From Branchiostoma floridae (taxonomy: Eukaryota > Chordata > Leptocardii > Amphioxiformes > Branchiostomatidae): a DNA stretch of 64,000 bases. Location of the stretch: the NCBI RefSeq assembly GCF_000003815.2, contig NC_049990.1:21214321-21278320 (forward strand), given 5' to 3'. The position numbers and the translations under genes are program-made. Positions 45,140 through 60,100 of this stretch are shown piece by piece (within the stretch, counting starts at the first letter, position 1; every line of letters starts with the position of its first letter). The notes beneath the pieces were generated by a model. It made no database searches and was not told where the DNA came from. It saw only the letters and a program-made list of their open reading frames with translations.

Positions 45140-48100
45140 ATGGCGTACAGCAATGAGACGGCGCCGGACTACTACGACGGCTACGACGGGACCTACGACT
45201 ACTTCATCCCGGCGAACATGTCCCATCGCCCGCAGGGGGAGATGCAGGTCATCGAGGAGCTCCGCTTCAAGCTGCTGATCTCCCGCGTGGTGCTCGGGGT
45301 CGTCTACGGCAGTATCCTGTTCGTCTGTACCGTGGGCAACCTCCTCCTGCTGGTCGTCATGTACAGGTTCAAGAAAGCCAGGACCAGGTATGTGGAGGAA
45401 TTCTCCTTACGTATTTCTATTCAATTTCCCATATTACTGTAAATGCATTTAAGTTCGCGGGGATTTAATTTCGCGGTAGCGGTAAAGAGGCTTTTCGTGG
45501 TGGTTTTAAGTTCGCTGTAGCACCATGCACTGCCATGGAAAAATGATCGCGGTGAAGCGACCACCGTGAAAACACCGTAAACCAGTGCGAAAGTTTCTGC
45601 ATTTACAGTAACAGTATCTTCCTTGTAATGTGTATTTTGACATCAGAAAAGACACAGTGTAAGTAGTCCAGTGGTTAGCGCCCTTGCCTTTGGAACGAGA
45701 AGCCGTGACTTCGATTCCGGCTGTGTCGCTCACCCGACATGCACGCTACCGGAAAGGGTTGCAATCCTTAGGACGGGACGTTAAGCTGTGGTCCACTGTT
45801 CATTATGCTTGTCGTAAAGAGCTAAGGGAAATTTCCCGGTAGAATGAACCTGTAAATGTATATACCATCTGTCCTATCTGTAACGACCAGTGAAAGATTG
45901 TCTCTTCGGTGGGCTAAAAACTAGATCGATATCGCTTTCACGTTCACATCAGCATTTGTAGCTGTGGTTTTAAGTAAATGTGGTATTTCGTCAAGACACT
46001 TCGTGTCAGTTTAATAAAACATCTCACGGCTAATGATGTAAAGGAACAGTAATGTGAAAGATACCCGTGCCTTCAGACGACATTTCCAGTACAGCGCTCA
46101 TGCTGACAAGGGAAACACTTCCTTCCGCCGATATGCCGATAATAATGTGCCCAAATGGACGTTTGCATGCAAGTCAGAAATGCCTGCATGGCAAGTCAGA
46201 AATTCAGATAGGGTAAATTCGGTGGCAAAGGACACTGCAAAGAAGAAAAACCCTTGCAAACATATCTTGCGGCTAACTTTTAAAGTAGCTAAAACAAATT
46301 TGTTGTATGTCCGGAAAAAAACGCCGTAAAATGCTCGACCAGTTTTTCTAGTTAGCTGTACTTGTATTGAATTGTTCTGCTAGTTCATTCTAGTGACGCT
46401 GAAGAAGAGTGATGGATTTCACTCGAAATGTCCGGAAGTAAATATCCGTTTTTTATCCAGTTGAAGAGATTGAATTGTATTTGAACATTGCTTTAAAGAA
46501 ATCTGTATTTTTCTAAACAACTGATTCATGAGAATGCAGTTCTTGACTTATGTTTTTCCCGATGTTGCTTTTCTTTGTTATAAGAGAAGGGTCTTCATTA
46601 GTGCACCTTCGAGTCTTTCCTGACCCGAATTGGTCACGTAAATGTCATTCCTTCTTGTCTGTGGGCTTTTCTGTCCCTTGGAAATCTGAAGACCATTCTG
46701 TGCACGTCATCACTAATATCAAAGTCTTTCATATCTGTATCTGTATCTATATAGCCGGTATAACCGCCCTTCGGCGTAACACACCAGCTAATATGTCGCA
46801 TGATACGCCCATTGCTTTCTTTCGAATACATTTGTCCTTGAGGAAAGAACACGGCTTTATGAAATTCGACCGGTTACAGCTAATTGTTGTAGCTCAAGGG
46901 GCAACCATTTTTAAAACCTAACTCAAAATTTGATTTCACCAATCTCAAAAACTCAGAATCTCAAAAGTATCCGTATAGAAGTGTTGCTTGTTGTGATTAT
47001 TTTTTCTTACACTTATAAACTATACTGTTTCACTAATAGTGATGTTTTCGATAGCGTCTGTATATGTTTGTATGTGGATGCATAACTCATGAAGAGCTCA
47101 ATGGATTGTAGTGATATTAAGTATGTGGGTAGATCTTGATAAGACCTCAAAATTGTTAGATTTCGGACCCCCTAGCGGCTTGTTATGATACTGCAGCAGA
47201 GCTTCCAGTTTTGATATATCGAGTTCTAGACATCCCATGGTCGTGTTTTTGAGAGGTAGACAGCTCCTTGGACAGAGAGTAAGTGTAAGGTTTATGTCCC
47301 CCGTTCTTACCGAATTAGAGTGGCAGAAGGCTACATATTGATTAATGTTAACACTTTCATGTCTTACCATCCACAGCCCCTTCAGTAGTGTCAATTCTCT
47401 AGATTTTCATAGGTTATACATATTGCCTTCATCTGTTTCATATCGTTTCATCAGAGCTAGCTACAAGTGGGTGATTTGCTACGTGATTTAACTACCATTC
47501 ACGCATATAATAAATCCCTCCAGTAGACTTTGATGTCTATCCGCCGAGCAATTTACTTCTACCTCGCTTCTCATTGGTGTCGTGATGCCTTACCATTGAT
47601 TAGATCAAGTCTACTATCTGTCAATCAAATTACATGTACTGGAAGGTTTCATCGACATGGTGGTCACGTTTCGCTGCGTTCAATTTCAATTACACTTGAG
47701 AAGGCTGACACGGTTTGAGATTGTAATTTCACCTTGGCGTGGAAGTAATAACGAAACTTGTAGAGGTGACCGTACCGCGGAGACAAACTATGTATTCTAT
47801 GGAGTTGGTAGTCGACTCGTGAGCAGATTTTTGACAGGTTTTTGAAATACCAAAGATCTTTCATCATCCTTGTAAATACCGGTTGGAAATATTAAGGAAA
47901 AGCTCATGGGGAAAAGTAAATGTCGGTCTAATACATTTCCGTTCAATTCAAAAAGTAATTGAATTTGATCCAAACTAAATTACTAATACCAGTTTGACAA
48001 CTTAAATTTGATATCTAATATCATATGATGATATGGTGTTACAAGATGCAAAGAACAAATTTAATTCTCGAAAGACATTTTGTTCTCGTTATGATAATAT

Positions 48101-51100
48101 GTATAATGACTACAAAGAATGATCTTCATGTTGGTAATCGAAAATTTAGGTGAAACCTTGTACTTCGTTGTTTGTAAACTTTTCAATCTGTGACCCTATA
48201 CAACCCTTCGAGATAGTGACAACAGTGGTAAAGCTCCGGACCAGTGAACTGTTTTTCGTTTGGCCAACTGATCCATACGTGTAATGAGCTGGGTAAAAGT
48301 TTTAATTTGCGATCGTCTTATCCTCTAATGGTCACAACTAGGGGTATGTACGGGTACAGAAAATTCAGGTCCAGGTACGGTCCAGGTTCAGAGGATCAGG
48401 TCCACGCCTGGACCTGGACCTAATTATCTGTGAAAACATGTGAATAGGCGATACTCAAAACAATGGTCCATTTCGCTGCAAATGACTCTGTTTGGTGGAG
48501 TATCCGACGTCCATTTGTGTTTCATGTTAACTGCCTCTGTTTTAGACCAGGTTTGACCGTAGAAAACTTGGTAAATGACTATCAATTCTCCTCTAATTCG
48601 CTCTTGCTATTTCCTTGGACCAATAAGCCTCAAATCACGAGAACGCCTGTCACCGTATTTGTACGTAGTGCCGGTATAATCTGTTCCTTTTGAAATCGAT
48701 CCAACATCCGGTCCACTGATTTTTTTTCAGATCCGTTCTTCTGGACCGGTCCAAGAAGAAAAATTGGTTTTGTAGTCACAAACTGTATGTAGTGAAGCTC
48801 TTGAAAAATGTTTTTCTGCATCAAGCAACTTGTTCTACTAATCCATACGTGTAATGAGCTTGGTAGACTAGCATGCCCAGGGGTTATATCTGTTATCAAC
48901 CGTATCCAGAACCACGCTCGGAGAAGAGTCATTCTTTAAAGCTTAACATACCATTCATCTGAACTTTATTTCCTTAAAGCAAGTGATCTCCGTAGATAAC
49001 ATAGACGGTACGAGAATAGACTGCACAGTAAGTCACCTACATGTACATGTATGTTACGGGATGGTTTGCATGGTTGTTCGTAACCGCACCGTTGTTCGTA
49101 AAACTTTCAATTTGCGACCGCGCTATCCTTCGAGAATGGTCACAACAGTAAGTAGTTAAGATACCGACCGGTGAATTGTTTTTTCCGTATCGGCCACCTT
49201 GTTCTACTGATCCATGCATGTAATAAGCTCGTACAGGGAACAACGTTATCGAGTTATCAACGTTATCAGGAACCATGCTCGGAGAAGAGTCATTCTTTAA
49301 AGCTTAACATACCATTCATCTGAACTCTGTTTCCTTGAGGCAAGTGATCTCCGTAGATGATATAGACAGTACGAGAATAGACTACAGTAAGTCACCTACA
49401 AGCATGTTACGGGATGGTTTGCATGGTTGTTCGTAACCGCACCGTTGTTCGTAAAACTTTCAATTTGCGACCGCGCTATCCTTCGAGAATGGTCACAACA
49501 GTAAGTAGTAAAGCTAATGCCCAAGGGTTATCGTGTTATCAACGTTATCAGGAACCACGCTCTGAGAAGAGTCATCCTTTAAAGCTTAACGTACCATTCA
49601 TCTGAACTCTATTTCCTTGAGACAAGTTATCTCCTTAGATAACATAGACGGTACGAGAATAGACTACACAGTAAGTCACCTACATGCGTGTTGCGGAATG
49701 GTTTGCATGGTTGTTCGTAACCGCACCGTTGTTCGTAAAACTTTCAATTTACGACCAAGAATTGTCACAACAGTAAGTAGTAAAGCTACCGACCGGTGAA
49801 TTGTTTTCCCGTATCGGCCACCTTGTTCTTCTGATCCATGCATGTAATGAGCTCGGTAGACTAAAATGTACAGAGGTTATCGAGTTATCAACGTTATCCG
49901 GAACCACGCTCGGAGAAGAGTCATTCTTTAAAGCTTAACATACCATTCATCTGAACTCTATTTCCTTGAGGCAAGTGATCTCCGCAGATAACATAGACGG
50001 TACGAGAATAGACTGCAGTAAGTCACCTACATGTATGTTACGGGGTAGTTTGCACGGTTGTTCGTAACCGCACCGTTGATCGTAAAATTGTCAATTTGCG
50101 ACCGCGCTATCCTTAAAGAATGGTCACAACAGTAAGAAGTAACGTTACCGACCGGTGAATTGTTTTTCCGCATCGAACAACTTATCCTATTGATCCATGC
50201 GTGTAATAAGCTCGATAAAAGTTTCAATTTGCGACCGCGCTATCCTTCGAGAATAATCACATAAGTAAGTAGTAAAGCTACCGACCGGTGAATTGTTTTT
50301 CCGTATCGACCACCTTAAGCTTGTTCTTCTGATCCATGCATGTGATAAACTTGGTAGACTAGAATAACCAAAGGGTTATCCTGTTATCAATGTTGTCAAG
50401 CATCACGCTCTGAGAAGAGTCATTCTTTAAAGCTTAACGTACCATTCATCTGAACTCTATTTCCTTGAGGCAAGTGATCTCCTTAGATAACATAGACGGT
50501 ACGAGAATAGACTACACAGTAAGTCACCCACGTTACAGATGACTTCCACCTAGACAAGGCAATTTTGTAGTTAGTTATCAAAATTCAAATTCCATCCCGA
50601 ACAAAATGGTGCATCAAGCGGTTCCCAGATCCGTTTTTGTAGCCCTGGGCCACACAGCTTTGTACAATCGCAATTACAACAGGGAAAAAGGCTATTTGTA
50701 GTGGTGTGTGTTCAACTGCCATAGTCTTTCTCAAATGTACACCAAAAGGTAGTTACTCAAGCAACAAGCAACTGGATATGGTTTTGCAGTTGCTTGAGTA
50801 ACTTCTTTTTGGTGTATCTTATTACCTGCATGTCTAACCTACATCGACGTTTCTCAAATGTATTCACTATATATATAATAGGGAAATAGTCTACTGGTAG
50901 TGGTGTGTATTCAACTTCCATTGTCTTTCTCAAATGCTGAGTGCTAAGCAGAGAAAACTGTGTATACCATTTTAAAGTCTTTGGTATGACTTGGTCGGGG
51001 ATCGAACTCACGACCTACCGAATGCAAGGCGAACACTCTACCCACTTTGCCATTGCACCGGTGCGTCTAGTAAAAGGACTAGATAAAAGAACGGTACTAA

Positions 51101-54100
51101 AGTACACAACAGTAAGTCACCATTGTTATAGAAGGATTCCATGTGGACAACCTGCTCTTAAGATGTTATCATGCTGCTAAAATGTAGCCTTGAAACCAGT
51201 ACTGAGAGATTGCCCCTTTCTTCTTTTCGAGAAATACACTGTCTTCCGAAAATGATAGTTGCAAAGAGGGCAACACGGACAAATCACACGTACAAGAACA
51301 TATAACACAGAAGAAAGATAGCACAGGTGTAAATGGGAAACATAATAAAAGGGATTGAGTCGTTTCTTTCGGACAGCACTGCGATCACATGTGCGTGTTT
51401 CCAAAAGCTATCAGAAACAACCCAGCCGTGTTGAGTACAAGAACGGAGTTGCTTTGTTTGGTATGTATTCTAACTGCTCTTCGTGCCTAATTGCCTACGA
51501 AAATAGGGCCCCTGAAGATACTGAAATACCCAACGCCAGATGTCGCAGTCTGTGTTTACGTCAAATTGTATAGGCAGATGTTGAAGGAAAATTACCGCCA
51601 GTGCTACATAATAGAGAAGACTGATGAGAACCTAGACTCGTATGCACGAAAGATCAGGTTACCTCGTTGACTATACTGTAAGCGCAGATGTGTTCGCGCA
51701 GTTCTTTTGTGTTCGCACAAATTGAACATAGACACGACTTTTGAGCATTAATATTAAATACATGTTTGTAAATACTGTACAAGCAGTGGAAGACGAAACA
51801 CATTTATAAGTGTTCATTTAACCAAACCGAAAGAATCAGAGGGAGAATTAAAGGAGCAACAAAGACATATCCCAACTTCCCCACATTCACAGACGAACTG
51901 AAAGCCACTTAAGCTTTCCTCTTAAAATCACAGAACAAACGAATTGTAGAAAAGGTGGGGTTTTCGTTTTCCGGAGCCTCTGCTTCCAACCAAGAAGTCA
52001 TGAGGGTAAATGGAGTTAGATCAGTGACAGTTGATCACACCAGTACTGCCGAAATAAAGCGACTGTTCTGTCCGTCTGTAGCACCCTTCCCCAGCTGCTA
52101 GTCTGTACATGTCCGTACGGGCGCCACGGTTTCTATTACTTTAAAGTATATGTGGCGAACTACAGGGATATGGCGAACTCAAAACCACCGGCGGCGAGCA
52201 CTCCATTTTTCCCTTCCGCGAATTTAAATGCATTTACAGAAGTACTTGCAGAGAGATTAAAGGCACACTAGAAATAAAGGCAAAACATTAACTGTCTGGA
52301 TTATACACAGCGCTGCATTTCCCCCCATGGAATGTCATTCGCTTCTGTAAAGAGCTCGAGACCACATGGCGTCAAATTCAGACTGTGCAAATTATAACGA
52401 CGCCATATTCAATCTACTGTCACACTAATAAAATACTACATTTATCTCCAACTAAACGAGAATTACTAGTCAAGAGTTGTAAAGTTATTGCAAAGTTACT
52501 TTGTTAATACGAACGTCATGCACCGTTAATTTTACGCAAAGCCAGCAGAGCCAATAGTTTAAGTCCAAAGACACGAAATTAAAACGTCGCTGGGGACGTT
52601 GGCATCCGGAGATGAGGTAGATTGGTAGTTTTTAATAACACAGAACATGAATGCCCCGAAATGAACGTCTGTAGCCATGGAAATTGGTTGCGTATACCCT
52701 GAGGGAGGGAGCGTGACGTTAGCGACGTTTCCGAAAACGTGCCTTGGCGAGAGACCAGATACGATACCTGTGAGAGGATGTTAAAAATCACAGAGACACT
52801 GTGGGGTCTTTCGGGATTCATATACGTAGAATCCCTCGTCATGCACCTTTTTTGTGGTCTATGAAAGTCGTTCGATTACAACCAGCTGCTGCAATTCAAA
52901 GGGACTATTTTCAAAAACCTGACGCAACTTCTAAATCGATTAATCCCCAAGCTAATCTTGGAGCTTCTGTAAGTCTTCTGGGATGCTTAATTTAAACTTT
53001 CTGATCATACAGCGCGCGGGATTGTTTTGTCGTTAACTGTGAGTTTCAAGATGACTCGAATTATATGTCTTTTAAAGACCAGAATAAATGCCGCAAGGAA
53101 TTTATTACAAAGATAATACACAATCATTACTTTGAATAGCGTAGATGAAAACAAGATCAAGGGTACTTTGGTACGGGTCTTTATGGCCATTTGCTAGCTT
53201 TAATCTATCTCGTCTTTAAAACACACGTTTTGAACACACCATTTACAGCTATAGCACGCAAAGACAGCTGATGACTTTTCATATAGTTTGCCAAAAATAG
53301 CATACACCCTTTTTTCCATCTTAACGTGACATACTGAATTCTAAAACCGGAATACCAGTGACTAGGGGTGGGTACTGGTACAGGGTACCAGTACAAACCG
53401 TTTTCTATCTTATTGGACCGATCCAGAAAAAAACGGACCAGAAAAAAATTGGTAGACCGGATGTTGTACCTACTCTAATATGAACAGATTATTTTTTTCA
53501 GATAAAGGGTTGCAATGTGCGCTCAACAGATTAAGTACCTTCTGCAAGAAATGGAAACTCCAAGTTAATCTTAAGAAAACTAAAGTTATGATTTTCAACA
53601 AATCTGGCCGATCCTTCCGAAACCAAACATTCGTATTTGATCAAGATACCCTGGACATAGTACCTTCTTACTGCTACCTAGGCCTGACTATTACATCGTC
53701 GGGAAGTTTCTCCCTGACCAAGAAACAACTTTCACTCAAAGCTCGTAAAGCTATGTATAGTTTGAAATCTCTCATTCGCTCATCTGTCTCGCCAAAGTGC
53801 CTGCTAAAAATATTTGATTCTTGCATAAAGCCAATTCTCCTATATGGGTGTGAAATTTGGGGCACAGAGTCTATTAATGACAACTCTCCAATTGAAATTT
53901 CGCATCACCGCTTTTGTAAGAATATACTTGGAGTTTCCAGAAATTGTAGCAATTTAGCTTCTAGAGCAGAGCTTGGCAGATTTCCTTTAGACTTAGATAT
54001 ATCTGTGCGTGTTATTCGTTACTGGCTACGCTTATTACAAATGGATTCTCAAAGACATTTGTTACAAGCTGATGCCCTTTTGTATCAACACAAATCTAAT

Positions 54101-57100
54101 TCTAATAGTCGTAGAAGAACTTTATTACAACGAGTGAAAGGAATTTTAGATGGTAGTGGCCACTCCTACCTTTTGTATTCATGTAACTCACTTAGTGATA
54201 TCAGATCTATATGTACAATGATAAGATCTAGAATCTCTGATATGTATATCCAAACCTCTCGCCATAACTTGAGTATAGATACTGGTAAGCTAAGGTTTTA
54301 TAAGACCTGTAAAACAGCACATACTATGGAAAAATACTTAGAATTAGATAATTTTGATTTACGCTCGGCAATCAGCAAAATTAGAATTAGTGCCCACCCT
54401 CTCGAAATTGAGAGAGGGCGGTACAAGAGGCTATCCGTGTGTGAAAGAATGTGCAAACAGTGTACGTCAAACGTGGTGGAAGACGAAACACATTTTATGT
54501 CAAACTGCTCTCTCTATAATCAAGAAAGAAAAGAGCTGTTCGAAGAGACCATCAAATTCCACCCAAACTTCCTCACATTCACTGACAAAAAGAAATCAGT
54601 TCTCCTTCTAACATCACAAAACCCACACATAATAAAAAAGGTGGGATCTTTCGTCTTCCACTGTCTTCGAAAAAGGAGTCGAACCCATTAACCCAGGATC
54701 TAGAGTTAGAATTTACTACCTTTAGACTAGAGTAGACACTTGTGTTTTTGTATCGTGTACATTTGTTTGAATCTTTTTATGTTAACTGCAATTAGCCCAC
54801 GGGCAAGAATTTGCAATAAACTTGATTATACGATCAGGCATTCACACGTTTGGGGCTTACCGGTCAAAGAAAATAACACGAGCGAGTAGAGTAGAGTCTA
54901 TAGTCATTTCTACCATGTTACCGTCAATCGTACAGTTAGCCTTGTAGGATTTTAAAACGCCAGTGGGAGTCGAAAAATCCATAAAACAGATTTCTTTGTT
55001 GTGAATTGGACCATTGTTGTGAGTATCGTTCATTTCACATACTGAATCAGGTCCGGGTTCAGGTCTGGACCTGATCCTCTAGAACTAACCGGGACCTGCA
55101 CCTGAATTTTTTGTAACGGTACCCACCCCTACCAGTGACGGCATCATTGTACACGCGATGGACATCCCTTGTTCAACAAAAGTCTCGTCACGTTCTCATT
55201 GTAAATCACCCCACATTACCTTCAAGCAATTTCTGGCGGCCATCTGGTCCATTAAAGTTAATTGGTTAATGTTGACCTGAAGAATAGACCTTCAGGAGTA
55301 AGCCGTATAAAGGTCTAACAAATAGCAAACACATTTTCATTATACCCATTTATTGTCTGTTGACCTGGACCAACCTCCGACATGTATATGGCACGGACAC
55401 GGGTGTAATGGAGTTATCCCAATGGCAACATAAAATACGAAATCCAAAGTTCGTACAAAAAATGTTTTACTGACATGTGAAGAAGACGGTTGTGCAAAGC
55501 AGAAAGCTGCTCCATGATTCTCCTCTTGTTTTTAATATTAGATAAGAGACGAGTTTTGATAACAGCATTTTAACATAAAAAAGGATATTTTAGAACGGCC
55601 GAAGTTGCAATGTTTAAAGGTTTTTTTAGGCAGAGGCAAGTTTTTATAACATAATGCTACAGCATATGCATCTTCACTACAGATCAAACGTATTGAAGAT
55701 CAAACATTTTAGTGCGCCGAAGTTGTAATGCTGTCATGCAACTTAGCGTGCGCATTCTAGTGGACAGCGGCCCTGCTTCCGAAACTAGAAGCCGTAACTT
55801 CGATTCCGACTGTGTCGCTCATCCGACATGCACGATTTTAGAAAGGGTTGCAATCTTTAGCGAATTGGTTCACTGTTAATTGTGCTTGTCGAAACGAGTA
55901 TAAAAGCTTACATAGCGTCTGTCCTCTCTGTCACGACCAGTGGAAGAATAGCACTTGAGTACAAACTGGATCGATAGCGCTTTCACATACTGTCTATATT
56001 GCAAAGACGAGACGCCTGCACAGAGCGAATGCGAAGCAATTATTTCTTCAGCATGAAGGACATGTTCATCCTCCTACGCAGGCACATCCAACAGCGAAAC
56101 CGCCTGTCTGGGTATACCCTGCTCTTTCAACCGTCACTCTTAGTTCCTGTGGACGTCCCCCCCCCCTAAACCAGCTGTCAGCCAATCAGAGAATATGCCT
56201 TTCTGTTTGCAAAGGGGCTCTCATATATATAAGGGTAAGCTCATTAATATTTATAAGCAGGGTGGTCAGGAACTAAGGGTGACGGTTGAAAGAGCAGGTT
56301 ACATCCAGACAGGCGGTTTCGTAGGAGGATGGGACATGTTTGGATATGCTGCCCCTGACCTGGCAAAGTTCTGCAAACATTACCAATTCAGTAAGCTGGG
56401 ACTTACATTGAAACTTATCTTGCGAAATTTGACCTTAATTTCTCTTCCCCTAGTTCGTCTTTTGATAAGCTGTCTCCTGGGAGTTACGGTATCAGTGTAA
56501 TGGGAGTCTAAAGCGTTATCTCCTTAGTGAAATTACTTTTGGTCATAAATTTTGCTACCATGGTGGCTAATATCATGGCAGTGTGGTATGATGCCGCCAA
56601 CAAGCCTACTATCATCATAATCCGATTGTGACCTGATTCTAGCAAGGCCGTGCTTTCAAATTCTAGCTTTAATCAACTTAAGCTACATTTAATGAAAATA
56701 AATGTTATTGTGTTTACAGGTAGGCGCTGCACATATTTCAAAATCTTCTCATGTATTGTATTCGCCAGTGTAGCCCATTATTGTTAACGCATATTCTCCG
56801 TAAACGGAAAAGAAATGAACCATAAACCAAATCTTTGAACGTGCGTATCTAAGCTACAGAAACAGGATATTAAGGACCACGTCACGCAGTATTACTTTAC
56901 TTTCAAGACTTCAAAAACTTCACGTAGGAGAGATATACGCACTGTCGGACTACTTAATTAAAGGTGGTATCTCACTACACTTGGGGCACCGGTGTGGCAC
57001 TGCGGGGTTCGTTTAGCCTCCTTCACCGGCGTAAAGTTTTTTTTTGGGGGGGGGGGTGAACCGGGAATACGCCGGGCAAGGAAATATGCCGGAAATGGAA

Positions 57101-60100
57101 AAATGCCGGGAAAGGCATATATACCGGGAAGCTTGTACGCCAAGGCTCCCAGAGACGCCGGTAAAGGAGGCTAGGGTTCGTTTTACGTTTACTGCGGCAC
57201 TGCTGAGTTATTTTCGCCATTTTTTTAAATAATCTAGATATTTCCTAATACGTAAAACTATGACTTAGAAGAAAAAAAACGTATCTCTGAAATCCGTTGA
57301 GTAATCTTTAGAACTCTGTGGTGCCGCACGGGTAGTCTCTACCAGACTCCGGGTCGCTGGGAAATCGTAGAAATGGAACAAATAGAGGAGTAAGCCGACC
57401 AGAGGAGTGTAGCCGGCTAGGGAACAGCACGCGACCTACGGAGGTCGTAGTCGTGGGTCTCGCACTGTTCCCTATCCGGCTACAGAAAGCCGGAATCTGA
57501 TAGAGACTACCGCACCGGTGCCAAAAGTGCATTGAGATACCACCTAAAGTAGTGCCCTCTCTGCCTCAAGCTAGAGATAGTACCATCAGTTCAATCAGTT
57601 TTGTCCCTTGAGATAAAACACTGAAGCTTTTGACCGATACGCCCTTCACACGAAGATTGTCATCTGACTAACTAGATAAAAGCTCATGTACCCCAAATGG
57701 ACGTCTTGCTTTGCTTAGTAGGCTTTGGCAGAGGAACAAAAGGACAGAAGGCAAAGCTTTTATCACGGTTGTTTTAACGAGGTTGTCTGACTAAAAAACA
57801 CAAAACACACAAAGCGTACTAAAAAGTTTAAGTTTTTCATCGATGAAGTTCGTCGATCGCTCTGGCGCTTGTGACCGATACGCTCTTCACACGAAGATTG
57901 TCATCTAGTAATAATAACTAGATAAAAGCTCATGTACCCCAAATGCACGTCTTGCTTTGCTTAGTAGGCTTTGGCAAGGAACACAAAAAGACAAAGCTTT
58001 CAGCACAGTGTTTTTGAACAAGTCGGCTAGACTGGACGTTCTCTTTGATTAGAGTCATGCTTTGTCTGCCGTGAAAGTTTTGTAGCACGGTTAGATATGG
58101 AGTTATATACTGCAGCAGCAGAACACAGTGGACTACTACTATATATGGAGTTTGCCATTCATTTTTTCTGGAGAGCCATGCATGATTTTGTTTCACCCAT
58201 GAACATAGGTATTGTTGTGGGTGGATTTCATCCAGAATGTACGGATCCTTGATTCTACCGGGGAAAGCATTTACAAGACATTTACATTTACAAGATATGA
58301 ATGAATGAAGACCTTTATTGTACATTCATACCCACTGGGTTTAGTACAGGTCACAACAAATGATACAACATGATATCATGATACAATGAATCTACACTAC
58401 TCAAGGATCGTATTCTACTGCGTACATTCGGCTTCTTCTCGTTTCTTTGTGATATTGAAAATGTAAGAACAGATATGCTTTATAAGTAAAGGTTTGTCTA
58501 GATTCATAAGGAATATAAATTTGTCTATATTACTTAGTTGTATGAAGTGGGGGAACATGGATTCTATTAGTCTGTAGAGTTCAGCTCTCTCTTTCTTGTA
58601 CAAACTACATTCTACTACAAAATGATGTTCGTCTTCTAACTTATCTAGATTGCAGTATCTACATATTCGTTGTTCTAGAGGAGTGCGGTTATGTCTTCCG
58701 GTTTCGATGTGTAATTTGTGGCAACTGACTCGTAGTTTTGTGACGGCCGTCCTGTGCCGAATATTGTCAATATCCAGGTATTGTTCCACATTATAAGTGG
58801 ACTTGAACAGTCTGTAAGACCTCAATTTGTTTTTTAGCGGATCCACCTTTGTTGTCATTGTGTATCTCTCTCTCTCTATATATATAATACTTCATGCCAC
58901 GACAGGGGCTGTTTTTTTACATAGTTTTTGATGACACTGAAAGACCAATAGATTATCATATTCCCACTTTAAGCGAAGCCAGCAGAAATTGTATTCGTGG
59001 CCTTTCCCGATAGTATTTCTTTTCTTCATATTCACGTAAGATGAACAAATCACATCAGTGTCTTCTGATCCCTGATGAAAATAATTTTTCAATCATTAGA
59101 AAAAATCTGATTGAAGGGCTGACGATAGCTCAGAAATTAAATCATCGATGGGGAGAAAAACAAGCCATGGAAAAAAGATCGATGTGATTTTCTGAAAGTT
59201 CTAGTCTGAATGTGAATTAATTCCATTGTACTACTTGTACTGATGTACATACTACTGGTGTCATACAGTACGATGTTTTGTGCACAGCTCCAGATTTTCC
59301 CTTTAAGCTAGGATTATTTTGAAAAGGACAGCGCTAGTTGCTACTAGACATCGTACTTTAAAAAGAAAGAAGCACTTTTCAGATACCGGTTGAGCCAATT
59401 CAACTGTTAATGTATTAGTACCAATGAAAGTCCGATAAATCAAAGTTGTCATCATAACAAAGGTATGAAATTAAGATAGCCATGGCACAGAGAACGAAGT
59501 AAAGGAGATAGCAGTACGTAGGCGTCGATGAATCATTGCATTTGTGGTACCTTTACCATGCAAATATCATGCAAAACGGCAAGAATGACTAAATAGCCAC
59601 ACAACATACAAAGCGTAAAAAGTTTTTCATCGATGATCGAACGCTCTGTCTAATCGCTTGGAAGCAGCGACACCACCTACGCGCCACAGCTTAAGTGATA
59701 TAAACCCTTAAGAGCAGCAATTTCTAACAGCTATTTCTAACTTTGTTTTGATGTCTGTGCCTAATGACAAAATGGCTTCGATCCTCACACCCACTGGCAA
59801 ATTCCTTATAAGTAGTTGAAAATAGGGGATGAAATTGCTTTTGGAGAAGTGCATTTGATGTTGTAGCGCTTTTTCTGATCAGCTAAGATGCTCACAGAGA
59901 GTCAGCTACTTCAAAAGTCATTTATGGAAAATTTGATCAGGAGTATGGTGCTGGCTGTAAGTGCTCATTGCTCTAAAGGAAATCGTTACAAATATGGTTG
60001 CCTGGGCTGTTTCTGATTGACGTCAGTACAGAGTTTGTGGAGAAAAACAAGCCGAGAAAATAGATTTCCCGAATGTTCTGTTTTGAACAAACTTATGGTA

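Larger units (their letters stand above)
56961..57545. mobile_element. Outer MITE, GGTGGTATCTCACTAC ends, with two nested insertions
   Basis: GTGGTATCTCACTACACTTG with GGGGCACCGGTG at the left is mirrored by CACCGGTGCC and GCATTGAGATACCACC at the right. The family matches 9532-9767. Two further MITEs sit inside. Confidence 0.75.

Noticed and set aside
56195-56500. 101-residue plus ORF
   Set aside because: Runs across one arm of a fold-back element and unrelated flank; no motif.
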